Made by a program: the position numbers and the translations under genes
Notes under the pieces: generated by a model
Databases searched by the model: none
Told to the model about the DNA's origin: nothing
What the model saw: only the letters and a program-made list of their open reading frames with translations
Source of the DNA: Discostella pseudostelligera
Taxonomy: Eukaryota; Bacillariophyta; Thalassiosirophyceae; Thalassiosirales; Thalassiosiraceae
Length of the DNA stretch: 23,922 nt
Direction of reading: 5' to 3'
Assembly (NCBI GenBank): GCA_036940085.1
Contig: JALLBK010000108.1
Location: 1-23,922, forward strand
Part shown: one piece after another, positions 7,587 through 16,084 of the stretch
Layout: every line of letters begins with the position of its first letter
Numbering within the stretch: position 1 is the first letter of the stretch

Positions 7587-7863
7587 TGCATGTCACGGCT
7601 CGTCGTCATCTCCTTTTGCGTTGTGAATATTATTATTTGTCGTTGGGCTGAACATTGTATTGAGTTACCCTGTTGGGAAAGTTGTCATTGTGAATGATCC
7701 GCCAGCCACCAGGACAACACTCGATTAATTCTCAACCCACTTTCATGGACATGAACCAAAATCCATCTTACAATAAACAGTAATAGTACAGGTTCATAAT
7801 AGCAACGCACGATCGAACTGATGCAATCATCGATGCACGTAGAGGCGCTTTCAGCAAATATAA
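7587..7863. other. Convergent 3' intergenic region
   Basis: 277 bases between the SWEET stop and the stop of the small plastid protein. It is AT-rich 3' UTR sequence. A 60-codon minus-strand frame here has no features and lies directly 3' of the real stop at 7864. Nothing else seen. Confidence 0.5.
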
Positions 7864-8379
7864 TCATTTCTGCCAGGGAAACTTGAAGCCACCATCACTC
7901 TTCTCCCGAGTCTCATCCTTTTCCTCTACCCATCCGTTTTCAAAGTACGGCATCTGAGTTTGTTTGCTATTGCCAAATTCATCTACCAGATTGTTCGCCT
8001 CGAGTGAGAACATCATTTTCCCGTCCTGAATTTATCCATTCCAGGGTTGTTGTTATAAACGATACGTTTATAAAATTAGAGTTTCAATTAGCTAGAGTCG
8101 TAATACAATCAAGCAAGCATACCCACTTACCTCGTCGACACCCTGATAATCACCAAGGAATGGTGCTCCCATACCAGCTGTAATAAGCTGGAGAAGTCCA
8201 GCGGCGCCGATTTTCTTCTCCGGCTTGTCTGCGTCCTCTTCCTTACTTGGCTTGGGCGAGCCCAGACCATTGAATCCGAAGCCAAGCTTTGTGCCAACAG
8301 CGCCCCGGGAAGAAGGTGCAATGAACGCCGCCTCGGCGGTGCATACGAGGAAAAGGATGAGGCGAACGGAGCTAACCAT
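7864..8379 (-). CDS. Small plastid-targeted protein, two exons, unknown function
   Basis: Exon 1 is 8379-8131, the intron 8130-8026 (105 bases, GTAAGT...CAG), and exon 2 is 8025-7864, phase 0, giving 136 residues. The N-terminus is a textbook plastid presequence: signal peptide MVSSVRLILFLVCTAEA, then AAFIAPSSRG, with Phe at +1 of the ASAFAP motif. The mature part is Gly-rich (KLGFGFNGLGSPKPS), then charged. The segment KKIGAAGLLQLITAGMGAP could lie on or partly in a membrane. It then reads FLGDYQGVDE, joined across the intron to DGKMMFSLEANN, and ends GGFKFPWQK. The join is supported by consensus splice sites and a continuous, protein-like frame. I recognise no family; a small thylakoid or stromal subunit is only a guess. 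ATG context GCCATGG is strong. Confidence 0.8.
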
Positions 8380-8771
8380 GGCTTGCGATGATGTGAATAT
8401 CTATTCGGTGTTGGAAGTAGTGTAGTAGCGGTAGGTGGTATCTCTTGAGGTTCTAGGCGTAGGGTGTAGGTTGGTGTGGCCAGTGTCGGCGGCAGCGGCA
8501 GACGGCCGGAGGGACGGGGAAGCAATTGGTTGCGCCACGTACGCGTTCTTTTAGCGATATTCAGAACGAGCACTTTGTAGAAATAATCGCTGGATATCAA
8601 TTCAATCCAAAATATCTTTCACATGCACCGCGCGCAGAAAAACGTGAATCTACAATTCGACGTCGGCGATGAGCATTGCCCTCTCCGCCTTGCACCTTGC
8701 GTTGGGTAGCCAATCATTCATACACCGTAACCATAATCCTTGCTCTCATAAATCTACGGAAGATTAACCAA
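8380..8771. other. Divergent promoter region with a 32-codon upstream frame
   Basis: 392 bases between the small plastid gene and the methyltransferase gene. It contains an ATG-initiated frame at 8669-8767 (MSIALSALHLALGSQSF...), whose stop lies 4 bases before the methyltransferase ATG. No TTTGGCGGGA or CACGTG site is present. Near 8536 there is CCACGTACGCGT, a short GC-rich palindromic stretch. Confidence 0.5.
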
Positions 8772-9569
8772 ATGTCGATTGCCAACGGAAGCAGCGGCGG
8801 TGGCGTGCTTGCCAAGCGATACCCCAGTTTCGACATCATCGGAGCTCTCGTGCAACGGTTGTCGAACAACTTGTCGTTCTATTACAGTCGAGCCAAGTCA
8901 CTCGTCTATGACGTCGTTATCTTACGCATGACAGAGAAATGGTACCGCGCTGTGTTGCAAAAGCTGGATGACGGCTCCATCATCCTGGATGTGGGTGTTG
9001 GTACTGGAGGTGCCTTGCTTCGATGTGCTGATTTGATCGAAGCCAAGAAATTGAAGGTGGTTGGAATTGATATCGATACTGCGTATGTCGAGGCCGGAAA
9101 AGCATCCATCATTGAAGCAAATTTGTCAGATAGTATTTCTATTGACAAAGTAGATGTCTACGAAGGCAAGGAGAAGATATTGGAGCTGGCGAAAAAGTTG
9201 GGAGCAGATGTCAACTCTCACGGGCAGTTTGTCGACGCTGTGTATTTCTCAGGATCGTTCTCCCTTCTGCCTGATCCTGTAAAAGCATTGCAGCTGGTGT
9301 CAGAATTTGTCAAGCGTGACACAAAAACAGGAGTGGATGGTGGTGCAATCTACATCACCCAGACATATCAAAGGAAAACTCCCTTCCTTTTGCCGTATGC
9401 GAAGCCTCTGCTGAAGTATGCAACAACAATAGACTTTGGTAAACTCGTGAAAGAAGAAGAAGTGTTGCAGATTTTCAAGGAGAGTGGATTGGAAGTTGTG
9501 GAGCATAATGTCATTCCCGAAAGTGTCGACAACAGATTTCAGGCAGCCTACTTGTCCATTCTTCGTTAA
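8772..9569 (+). CDS. Class I SAM-dependent methyltransferase, substrate unknown
   Basis: 265 residues. Motif I is IILDVGVGTGGALL (70-83), the SAM-binding glycine loop. The acidic end of strand 2 is VVGIDIDTAYVEAG (96-109), and DAVYFSGSFSLLPD is the motif IV region. The C-terminal part (GAIYITQTYQRKTPF, then FKESGLEVVEHNVI) fits the strand order of the Rossmann-type methyltransferase fold. The N-terminal helices (RLSNNLSFYYSRAKSLVYDVVI) resemble the cap region of UbiE/small-molecule enzymes. No catalytic signature tells the substrate. No presequence is evident from this start; ATG 8772 is the first ATG in the frame. Convergent with the cysteine desulfurase gene, stops 88 bases apart. Confidence 0.8.
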   Translation: MSIANGSSGGGVLAKRYPSFDIIGALVQRLSNNLSFYYSRAKSLVYDVVILRMTEKWYRAVLQKLDDGSIILDVGVGTGGALLRCADLIEAKKLKVVGIDIDTAYVEAGKASIIEANLSDSISIDKVDVYEGKEKILELAKKLGADVNSHGQFVDAVYFSGSFSLLPDPVKALQLVSEFVKRDTKTGVDGGAIYITQTYQRKTPFLLPYAKPLLKYATTIDFGKLVKEEEVLQIFKESGLEVVEHNVIPESVDNRFQAAYLSILR

Positions 9570-9657
9570 ATCAATTATGTGAATTGTGTTGAAGTACATG
9601 CATAGAATTATTAAGATTAATCACGAGGTGTTGCACACAGCATCGATGATATTTGTC

Positions 9658-10986
9658 TCACAAACCTAATTGTCTCTTAACCTCCGTAACAATAACTTCT
9701 GATGCAAAGTCCACGTCTTCTTCGGTAGTATCTGGCCCAACACTCAATCGTAACGTTCCAATTGCATACTCAGGCGGTACATTCATGGCTTTCAGGACAG
9801 ACGAGTACGATTGTGTATCACACGTCGAGGAATGGCACGCAGAGCCTGCACTGCATGCAACCACGCTTCCAATATTGGCGAGTAATTCTCCACTGCGAAC
9901 TCCTTTTATTCCGATAGAAAGAGTATTTGGCAGTCGTTGCTTTGAATCTGCGGGTCCATTCGTACGAACGATTGTAGATTCCATAGGCCCGATCTTCTCC
10001 AAGTTCCGGATAATGTTGAATAATAATCGTTCTCTCATTGATTCCATATGACGTGCATTGTACTGCCAAATCATCTCATTTCCCGGCCTCTTCTCAAATA
10101 ACATTGTCGCCGCACGACCGATACCTACAATGTACGGGACATTCTCTGTCCCTCCCCGCATACCACCCTCTTGACCACCTCCCATTAGCAGCACGCTTCC
10201 ACCACACATGGGAATTGATCGTCCATTTTCAGTGAGCGCATTGGGACGGATGTACAATGCTGCAATTCCCTTGGGTGCGCCAAACTTGTGTCCTACAATC
10301 GTTACCATGTCTGCACCAGTTGTCGGGTCTGCCAATCCGTGTAAATCTATTTTGCCCACGGCTTGTGCTGCATCAGTATGGAATAACACTTGACGTTCTC
10401 TGCATAGTTTGGCTAACTCAAATACTGGTTGTATGGATCCCACTTCATTATTAGCTGTCATGACAGTGACTAGGGCGGTATTGGATCTCACTTCTTTCAT
10501 GATGTCGGCAGCAGATACTATTCCTTCTTCATTAACTGCAACATAGGTGACTTCAATTGTAGGTGTCAGAGTACCATTGGCTAAGTAAGAATTCAGGCAC
10601 TGAGTTATAGCAGGATGCTCGATATTGGTTGAAATCACATGAAGCAGCCCGTTGTTATCGACTTTGTGTATCGATGAGAGTAACGCCAACCGTATGGCAA
10701 GATTATTTGATTCAGTTCCGCATCCAGTGAACACGATAGATGTTTCGATGGTGGAGATGTCTTCTACCTGGTCACATTTGCTGTAGTCCTTGAGCGACAG
10801 CATTATTGACCGACGGGCATTACTCACGGCGCGCTTCGGTTCTTGTCCAAAATAATGCGACGACGATGGATTTCCGAAGTGATGAGTAAAATAGGGAAGC
10901 ATCGCCTCCAATACCGGTGGATAGATTGGTGTTGTTCCATTGTAATCGAGGTACACGCACTCATTATTATTGTCGTCGGCGCTCAT
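9658..10986 (-). CDS. NifS/IscS-type cysteine desulfurase (class V aminotransferase fold)
   Basis: 442 residues, single exon. The PLP-binding lysine is K234 in TIVGHKFGAPKG. H124 in NIEHPA stacks on the cofactor in this family and D205 in FHTDAAQAVGK pairs with the pyridine nitrogen. GGGQEGGMRGGTENVP is the conserved phosphate/substrate loop. The persulfide-forming cysteine is C384 in SAGSACHSS. Family members release sulfur from cysteine (some act on selenocysteine) for Fe-S clusters and tRNA thiolation. There is no presequence: the protein starts MSADDNNNECVYLDYNGTTP, with the fold beginning by residue 12. A cytosolic or nuclear location is therefore likely, distinct from mitochondrial NFS1 and from plastid SufS. 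The loop after C384 (STCDTQSYSSVLKAMNVP) resembles the less studied NifS-like branch. Start ATG 10984-10986. Confidence 0.9.
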   Translation of the reverse strand: MSADDNNNECVYLDYNGTTPIYPPVLEAMLPYFTHHFGNPSSSHYFGQEPKRAVSNARRSIMLSLKDYSKCDQVEDISTIETSIVFTGCGTESNNLAIRLALLSSIHKVDNNGLLHVISTNIEHPAITQCLNSYLANGTLTPTIEVTYVAVNEEGIVSAADIMKEVRSNTALVTVMTANNEVGSIQPVFELAKLCRERQVLFHTDAAQAVGKIDLHGLADPTTGADMVTIVGHKFGAPKGIAALYIRPNALTENGRSIPMCGGSVLLMGGGQEGGMRGGTENVPYIVGIGRAATMLFEKRPGNEMIWQYNARHMESMRERLLFNIIRNLEKIGPMESTIVRTNGPADSKQRLPNTLSIGIKGVRSGELLANIGSVVACSAGSACHSSTCDTQSYSSVLKAMNVPPEYAIGTLRLSVGPDTTEEDVDFASEVIVTEVKRQLGL

Positions 10987-11103
10987 TATTAATATTTATC
11001 CGGAGAGGGTGATCAATAATGATCGTCGGTCCATGGTCATGGGCATGGGTCATGGTCCATGTCGGGCCGACGTGCGCCGCCCTTCGCTCGTCTGCGGCGG
11101 AAA

Positions 11104-11140
11104 TTTGGCGGGAGACATAAAATATTTAGCGGGAGACATA
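11104..11140. promoter_or_regulatory. Paired E2F-like motifs within a 21-bp spaced repeat
   Basis: TTTGGCGGGA lies at 11104-11113 and TTTAGCGGGA at 11125-11134. Each continues as GCGGGAGACATA (11108-11119 and 11129-11140), an exact 12-base direct repeat at 21-base spacing. They lie about 120-150 bases upstream of the desulfurase ATG. Confidence 0.6.
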
Positions 11141-11167
11141 CTGAGTGACTCTCGACTCCCACACTTA

Positions 11168-11196
11168 CACGTGGCAAACCTTTTGACACGTGGCAA
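11168..11196. promoter_or_regulatory. Two CACGTGGCAA G-box motifs
   Basis: CACGTG cores are at 11168-11173 and 11187-11192, both followed by GCAA, with 19-base spacing. They are close relatives of the CACGTGGAA cluster upstream of the NOL8-like gene. Confidence 0.55.
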
Positions 11197-11400
11197 TCTA
11201 ATTAATTGACGAGCGCGAGATTGATCGAGGTTGGTACCAGCGGTGGAATTGCCAAAAGCAAAAGAAGGAACTAGTTCATGTCGTTGTTTGAAGGACGAAA
11301 ATGGGAGTACAAATAGACAGTCATCTGATTCTATTGCGTTTGCTCTCTACTTCGTATTATTTACTCCTACTGCATAAAATTGCTTCAGTCCAAAGTCCAA

Positions 11401-14187
11401 TCAAATTTTCATTGGAACAGTCTCCGACACCAACTCTCCATCTTCATTCAATATCATCTCAGTTGGAAATTTCTCCACGCGGTATTTCAATGTCTTATGA
11501 CGTTTCTTATCAGGCTCGACAAAGTCGAAAGAATCTTCATCACTATTCACACCTTCAATAAACACTGTCATGCCGGCTTGTATTTCTCCACCGATGAGCA
11601 TCTTGCTCAGCTTCGTCACCACTGTTTGCTCCAGATATCGCTCCACGGGTCTGGCACCATAGTTTCGATCATAGCTTGCTTCCAAAATTGCTTCAGTGCC
11701 ACTCTTTTCGAGAACAGCTCGTATGCCAAGTCCTGCAAGTCGCTTCTTCACACCATTCATCGCCTTGTGGCATACCTTACTTAGTTCGGCAGCACCCAGA
11801 GCATTGAACATGATGATGCCAGATAGCCTGTTCAGGAACTCTGGAGAAAAGTGAGAACGAACAGCTGCCATGACTCGGCTTCTTGCCACCTCCCTGGAAT
11901 GCTCAGGCGACGATTCATCACAATCAAGTAGGTAGTTTGCTCCAAGATTGCTAGTGAGAATGATGACAGTATTCGTAAAGTCCACAGTCCTTCCTTTGCT
12001 GTCGGTCAACCGCCCTTCGTCAAGCACCTGAAGCAATAGCGTTAGCACTTTCTTGTGTGCTTTCTCAACTTCATCGAACAATACAACCGTGTACGGCTTC
12101 CTTCTCACTGCCTCGGTTAGTTGACCTCCTTCGTCGTGACCGATATAGCCTGGTGGGGCACCGATCAGCCTTGCAGTAGAATGCTCCTCAGTGTATTCAC
12201 TCATATCAATCCGAACAATATTCCGCTCATCTCCATCATATAGCTCGGAGAATAATGCCTTTGCCAACTCAGTTTTACCAACCCCAGTTGGACCTAGGAA
12301 TAAGAAGGATCCATCGGGCTGGGATGGTCTCGCAAGGCCAGCCTTCGATCGCATAATGCAGTCAACCACATTGTTGACAGCACCATTCTGACCAACGACG
12401 CGTTCTTTGAGTCTATCACCAAGGTGTAGGAGACGCTCACGTTCAGTTTGCGACAGCTTGTTTGCTGGAATGCCGGTCCATCGAGAAATGATTTCAGTGA
12501 TGTGCTTTGGTAGGACAACCTCCAATGCAAGTGATTCGTCGTCGTCATCAAGTCTACCTGCCTGATCAGCCTTTCGCTCCTCCTCCTCCTTTGTAATCTT
12601 GGCAATGTGTGTTTTTAGGTCGGGGATAGCACCATACTTCAAATCGGCAGCCTTCTCATAATTTCCAATCCTTTCAGCAGCAGCAGCCCTTGCCTCCAAA
12701 CTCGCCAACTTCTCCTTGGCAGTCTTCAATTCCTCGGCACGACCACGATCAGACTGCCACTTGGCCATCAATGGCTCAAGCTCCTCGCGCAAATTGGCAA
12801 TTTCAGACTGCACCTCCTTCTTACGTTTCTTCGAGGCCTTGTCCTTCTCACGACCAAGTGCCGTCGATTCAATCTCCAGCTGCATGATCTTCCGTTCGAG
12901 GACATCAATCTTCTCTGGACGAGAATCCAACTGCACACGTCGTGTCGAGGCGGCCTCATCGACAAGATCAATTGCCTTATCGGGCAAGAATCGATCCACA
13001 ATGTAACGGTCACTAAGTTGTGCAGCCGTGATAATGGCAGCATCGGTAATGCGCACACCATGATGAGCCTCGTATCGATCGGTAAGTCCACGCAATATAC
13101 TAATGGTTGCCTCCACGGATGGCTCATTGACCAGCACTTTCTGAAATCGTCGTTCGAACGCTGCATCCTTCTCAATGTGTTTCCGATACTCCTCCAACGT
13201 AGTGGCACCAATCATTCGTAGTTCACCACGAGCCAGCATGGGTTTCATGAGGTTGGCTGCATCCATGGCCCCATCCCCCTTCCCGGCACCAAGAATCAAG
13301 TGACATTCATCCACAAATAGTATAATTTTCCCATTGGCCTTTTTGCATTCCTCAAGTACGGCACGGAGTCGCTCTTCAAATTCTCCACGGTATTTTGCCC
13401 CAGCCACCAATGCCCCCATATCTAATGTGCGCAATGCGACATCCTTCAATGTTAACGGAACATCACCATCTAATATCCGCTTGGCCAATCCTTCCACCAC
13501 CGCCGTCTTACCCACGCCAGGTTCACCCACCAAACATGGATTATTCTTCGTTCGACGACATAATATCTGAATGATACGACGAATCTCCTCATCCCGGCCA
13601 ATGGTAGGATCTAACTTCCCCTCGTCGGCAGCCTTGACTAGATCAATACCATACTTTTCCAATGCTTCATATGTCTCCTCGGCTGAGGTGGATGTTACCT
13701 TGCGCCCACCACGAATTTCTTCCGTGGCTTTGATTGCCAACTTTTTGGTTAAACCACAACTTTCTAATGTCTCCTTGGTGACATTGTCATCGTAGATGGA
13801 TACAATAAGATGATCAAGTGCCATTAAACTATCTCCGTTGGCCTTAGCGGAAGACATGGCCCGTTGAATAACCTTTTGGAGATTTAATCCAATAGTTGCC
13901 TCGTGTGGCGGTGGACTTTGGGTGGGCTTTTTCAAGATGGCACGTTGAATGGCTTGACGGATTTGACGTACATCTACAGTGGTAATACCTGCTGCACCGC
14001 CACCACCTCCAGAGAGGGCGGCATCAGTTTTGGCCACGACACGTGAACCAATACTATCATCATTCGCAAAGAGAGCTGAGGCTAAATGGATGGGTTCGGC
14101 GGTGGCATGGCCATTGTCACGAGCAGTGGTGAGAGTCTGCTCGAGAACCTTGGTGGTAGCGTCGGTCATTGTTCGATTGTCTGTCAT
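11401..14187 (-). CDS. CLPB: ClpB/Hsp104-family AAA+ disaggregase (cytosolic/nuclear type)
   Basis: 928 residues, no intron. N-terminal Clp repeats occupy about 1-160. The first AAA+ domain has Walker A GEPGVGKT (221-228), pore loop [11 protein letters not shown], and Walker [10 protein letters not shown] (288-296, with Cys where Ile is usual). The coiled-coil M domain (about 420-555) carries the [14 protein letters not shown] helices. The second AAA+ domain has Walker A GPTGVGKT (632-639), pore loop GYIGHDEGG and Walker [12 protein letters not shown] (701-711), followed by sensor and C-terminal regions. Together with Hsp70 these hexamers thread aggregated proteins. The N-terminus has no signal or transit peptide, which points to the cytosol. 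The M domain and two intact ATPase sites separate it from ClpC. A GGGGGAAG loop lies in the N-domain near residue 60. No convincing heat-shock element was found upstream. Confidence 0.95.
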   Translation of the reverse strand: MTDNRTMTDATTKVLEQTLTTARDNGHATAEPIHLASALFANDDSIGSRVVAKTDAALSGGGGGAAGITTVDVRQIRQAIQRAILKKPTQSPPPHEATIGLNLQKVIQRAMSSAKANGDSLMALDHLIVSIYDDNVTKETLESCGLTKKLAIKATEEIRGGRKVTSTSAEETYEALEKYGIDLVKAADEGKLDPTIGRDEEIRRIIQILCRRTKNNPCLVGEPGVGKTAVVEGLAKRILDGDVPLTLKDVALRTLDMGALVAGAKYRGEFEERLRAVLEECKKANGKIILFVDECHLILGAGKGDGAMDAANLMKPMLARGELRMIGATTLEEYRKHIEKDAAFERRFQKVLVNEPSVEATISILRGLTDRYEAHHGVRITDAAIITAAQLSDRYIVDRFLPDKAIDLVDEAASTRRVQLDSRPEKIDVLERKIMQLEIESTALGREKDKASKKRKKEVQSEIANLREELEPLMAKWQSDRGRAEELKTAKEKLASLEARAAAAERIGNYEKAADLKYGAIPDLKTHIAKITKEEEERKADQAGRLDDDDESLALEVVLPKHITEIISRWTGIPANKLSQTERERLLHLGDRLKERVVGQNGAVNNVVDCIMRSKAGLARPSQPDGSFLFLGPTGVGKTELAKALFSELYDGDERNIVRIDMSEYTEEHSTARLIGAPPGYIGHDEGGQLTEAVRRKPYTVVLFDEVEKAHKKVLTLLLQVLDEGRLTDSKGRTVDFTNTVIILTSNLGANYLLDCDESSPEHSREVARSRVMAAVRSHFSPEFLNRLSGIIMFNALGAAELSKVCHKAMNGVKKRLAGLGIRAVLEKSGTEAILEASYDRNYGARPVERYLEQTVVTKLSKMLIGGEIQAGMTVFIEGVNSDEDSFDFVEPDKKRHKTLKYRVEKFPTEMILNEDGELVSETVPMKI

Positions 14188-14653
14188 GATTAATGTTGAT
14201 TGTATTGTTACTGATGGATGTTATATTTGTGGAATTTAATGATGTGCAATGAATGCAATTGGTGAAATTTTGAGACGATGCCATTGTTGAATGAGAAGCG
14301 GACGGATAGGGATGGGGGGCGAGAGCGTCGGCGCCGTGTCGTAGGGAGATGGCAACCACCATGGTCGAGGTGTGCGTGATGAACTTCTTTCGAGAGTTGG
14401 GGTGTCATAAAAAAGAGTTCCATCGAAGAGACTATGAATAAATACCAGTTCCTACATGCAGAAATATTACCTGCCGAAATTGAATATTAGTTCCTACGTC
14501 GTTTGTACATATCTCCCGCCAAATCTCTTATGTCACCCGCCAAAATGTTTTTCTCCCGCCATTTGCGCGGCGGGAAGGAGCCGGATGGGGAAAATGGCGG
14601 GAAGAAAGTAATACCGCTCAATTCTCCTCATTTTGACCTCATTGACATTGACC
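14188..14653. other. Divergent promoter between ClpB and HIBCH with an E2F-like cluster
   Basis: 466 bases. The half next to HIBCH holds five GCGGGA/TCCCGC cores (separate entry). The half next to ClpB shows no clean GAAnnTTC heat-shock array. Short frames here lack any family feature. Confidence 0.6.
14514..14604. promoter_or_regulatory. Cluster of five E2F-like CCCGCC/GGCGGG sites
   Basis: TCCCGCCAAA 14514-14523, ACCCGCCAAAA 14535-14545, TCCCGCCATTT from 14554, GCGCGGCGGGAA 14565-14576 and ATGGCGGGAAG 14594-14604, all within 91 bases and ending 50 bases before the HIBCH ATG. The third and fifth sites form an imperfect inverted repeat (TTCTCCCGCCATTT with AAATGGCGGGAAGAA). Confidence 0.65.
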
Positions 14654-16010
14654 ATGACGATGCCGCCGCCATCCTCCGTCACTACGCAATTCCTACCCTC
14701 CCTCTCCTCGAGGCTGGGTATACTCACACTCAACAATCCCAATTCGCTCAATGCCTTGAATCTCGATATGATACGCAGCATAGTCCCAACGCTTACGGCT
14801 TGGCAGGCGCAATCTTCTTCTGGCAGCACCGGCGGTGGCGACGATGGCTGCATTCGAGCCACCCTCATGGTAGGAACACCCTACACTACCAAATCTGGTA
14901 CTATCAAACCAACCTTCTGTGCTGGGGGTGATGTCAAGGCAGTATATCTCGCTGGATTACAAAAAGGAAATCCACTGCCATCGCACTTTTTTCGTGAAGA
15001 GTATCAATTGAATCATTTAATTGCCACACAATCATCGAATATGCCACAAATATCTATTTGGGATGGGGTGGTTATGGGTGGTGGCGTGGGATTGTCAGTT
15101 CATGGAAAGTATAGAGTGGCTACGGAAAATACAGTGTTTGCTATGCCAGGTAAGGAAGACTAGACAATAAATCATCGATGGACGATGTCTGACTCTATTA
15201 TCGATTGCAGAATATTATGGATCTAACTCCCTATTTTCTTTTATCCTCTTTCCAGAATGCAACATTGGTTTCTTTCCAGATGTTGGTGGAACATGGTGGA
15301 TACCTAGATTGAAGCTCTACGATCAATGGCGTACCAAAATTTATGTGGGTGGTGTAGGAAACTACCTGGCATTGACTGGTGCTCGATTGAAGGGAGATGA
15401 TTTGTTGTATGCTGGCATTGCGACACATTATGTACAATCTAATCGGTTGGAGGAATTGAAGCGATCACTGATTGATGCAACGTCGACGAAGAACGATGAC
15501 GATAATGATTCCTCGTCCAATGCAGAGGATTGTGCTGCTAGTGTACTCACGTCATTCCACGATGCAACCATTGATGTGGAAAACTCCTTTTTGTCAAAGA
15601 ATAGAAATGATATTGATTATGCCTTTGATGGGAAGGATTCTATTGAAGAAATCATAGAGTCGTTAGAAAGCATGGGTCCGGACTCTCAATTCGGTAAACC
15701 GACATTGGCAACATTACAATCATTATCACCTACGAGCCTCAAGGTAACGTTGGAGGGTTTGAAGCGAGGCGCAAAAGCTCAATCGGTCGGAGAGGCATTG
15801 CAAATGGAATACAGAATGGCCATGGCATTTATGAGAGAGGGTAGTGATTTCTATGAGGGCATTCGGGCGGCATTGGTGGATAAAGATGGGAAACCAAAGT
15901 GGAATCCTGCTAGTTTGAGTGATGTATCCGAGGAAATTGTGAACAGCTACTTTAAGGAGTTTGGAGAGGATGAGCTTTTGTTTACTAGAAAGGAGAATGC
16001 CAAGCTTTGA
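14654..16010 (+). CDS. HIBCH: 3-hydroxyisobutyryl-CoA hydrolase-like protein, two exons, peroxisomal C-terminus
   Basis: Exon 1 is 14654-15149, the intron 15150-15255 (106 bases, GTAAGG...TTTCCAG), and exon 2 is 15256-16010, phase 1, giving 416 residues. The crotonase fold shows as LGILTLNNPNSLNALNLDM, the first oxyanion-hole segment FCAGGDVKAVY, and GVVMGGGVGLSVHGKYRVAT. The HIBCH-specific FAMPE-CNIGFFPDVGGTWWIPRL supplies the catalytic-type Glu166 and Asp174. The codon for Glu166 (G|AA) is split by the intron. The second half (TGARLKGDDLLYAGIATHYV, then LQMEYRMAMAFM and DFYEGIRAALVDK) is typical of HIBCH and absent from simple hydratases. The enzyme belongs to valine catabolism. The protein ends NAKL: AKL is a canonical PTS1, as in plant CHY1, and no mitochondrial presequence is obvious. 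ATG 14654 (ACCATGA) is the first in frame. Confidence 0.9.
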
Positions 16011-16084
16011 AAATCTTTGCGAAGCAGATGTGTATAAAATGTTTCCTACCATCAACATTGGAGAACATTATGTAGCTCGTTCTG

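Larger units (their letters stand above)
10987..11400. other. Intergenic region upstream of cysteine desulfurase, 3' of ClpB
   Basis: 414 bases. From the desulfurase start outward: a CATGG-rich stretch (11028-11061), two E2F-like motifs within a 12-base direct repeat (11104-11140), and two CACGTGGCAA motifs (11168-11196). The rest, 11210-11400, is AT-rich 3' sequence of the ClpB gene with nothing recognisable. Confidence 0.6.

Noticed and set aside
12294..13211. Several frames of 100-147 codons overlapping the ClpB gene
   Set aside because: Shadows of the ClpB reading frame, which has full AAA+ motifs across the whole stretch.
14188..14450. Possible heat-shock elements upstream of ClpB (GAAC/TTC words near 14381-14430)
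   Set aside because: The GAA and TTC words do not keep the required nGAAnnTTCn spacing in three consecutive units.
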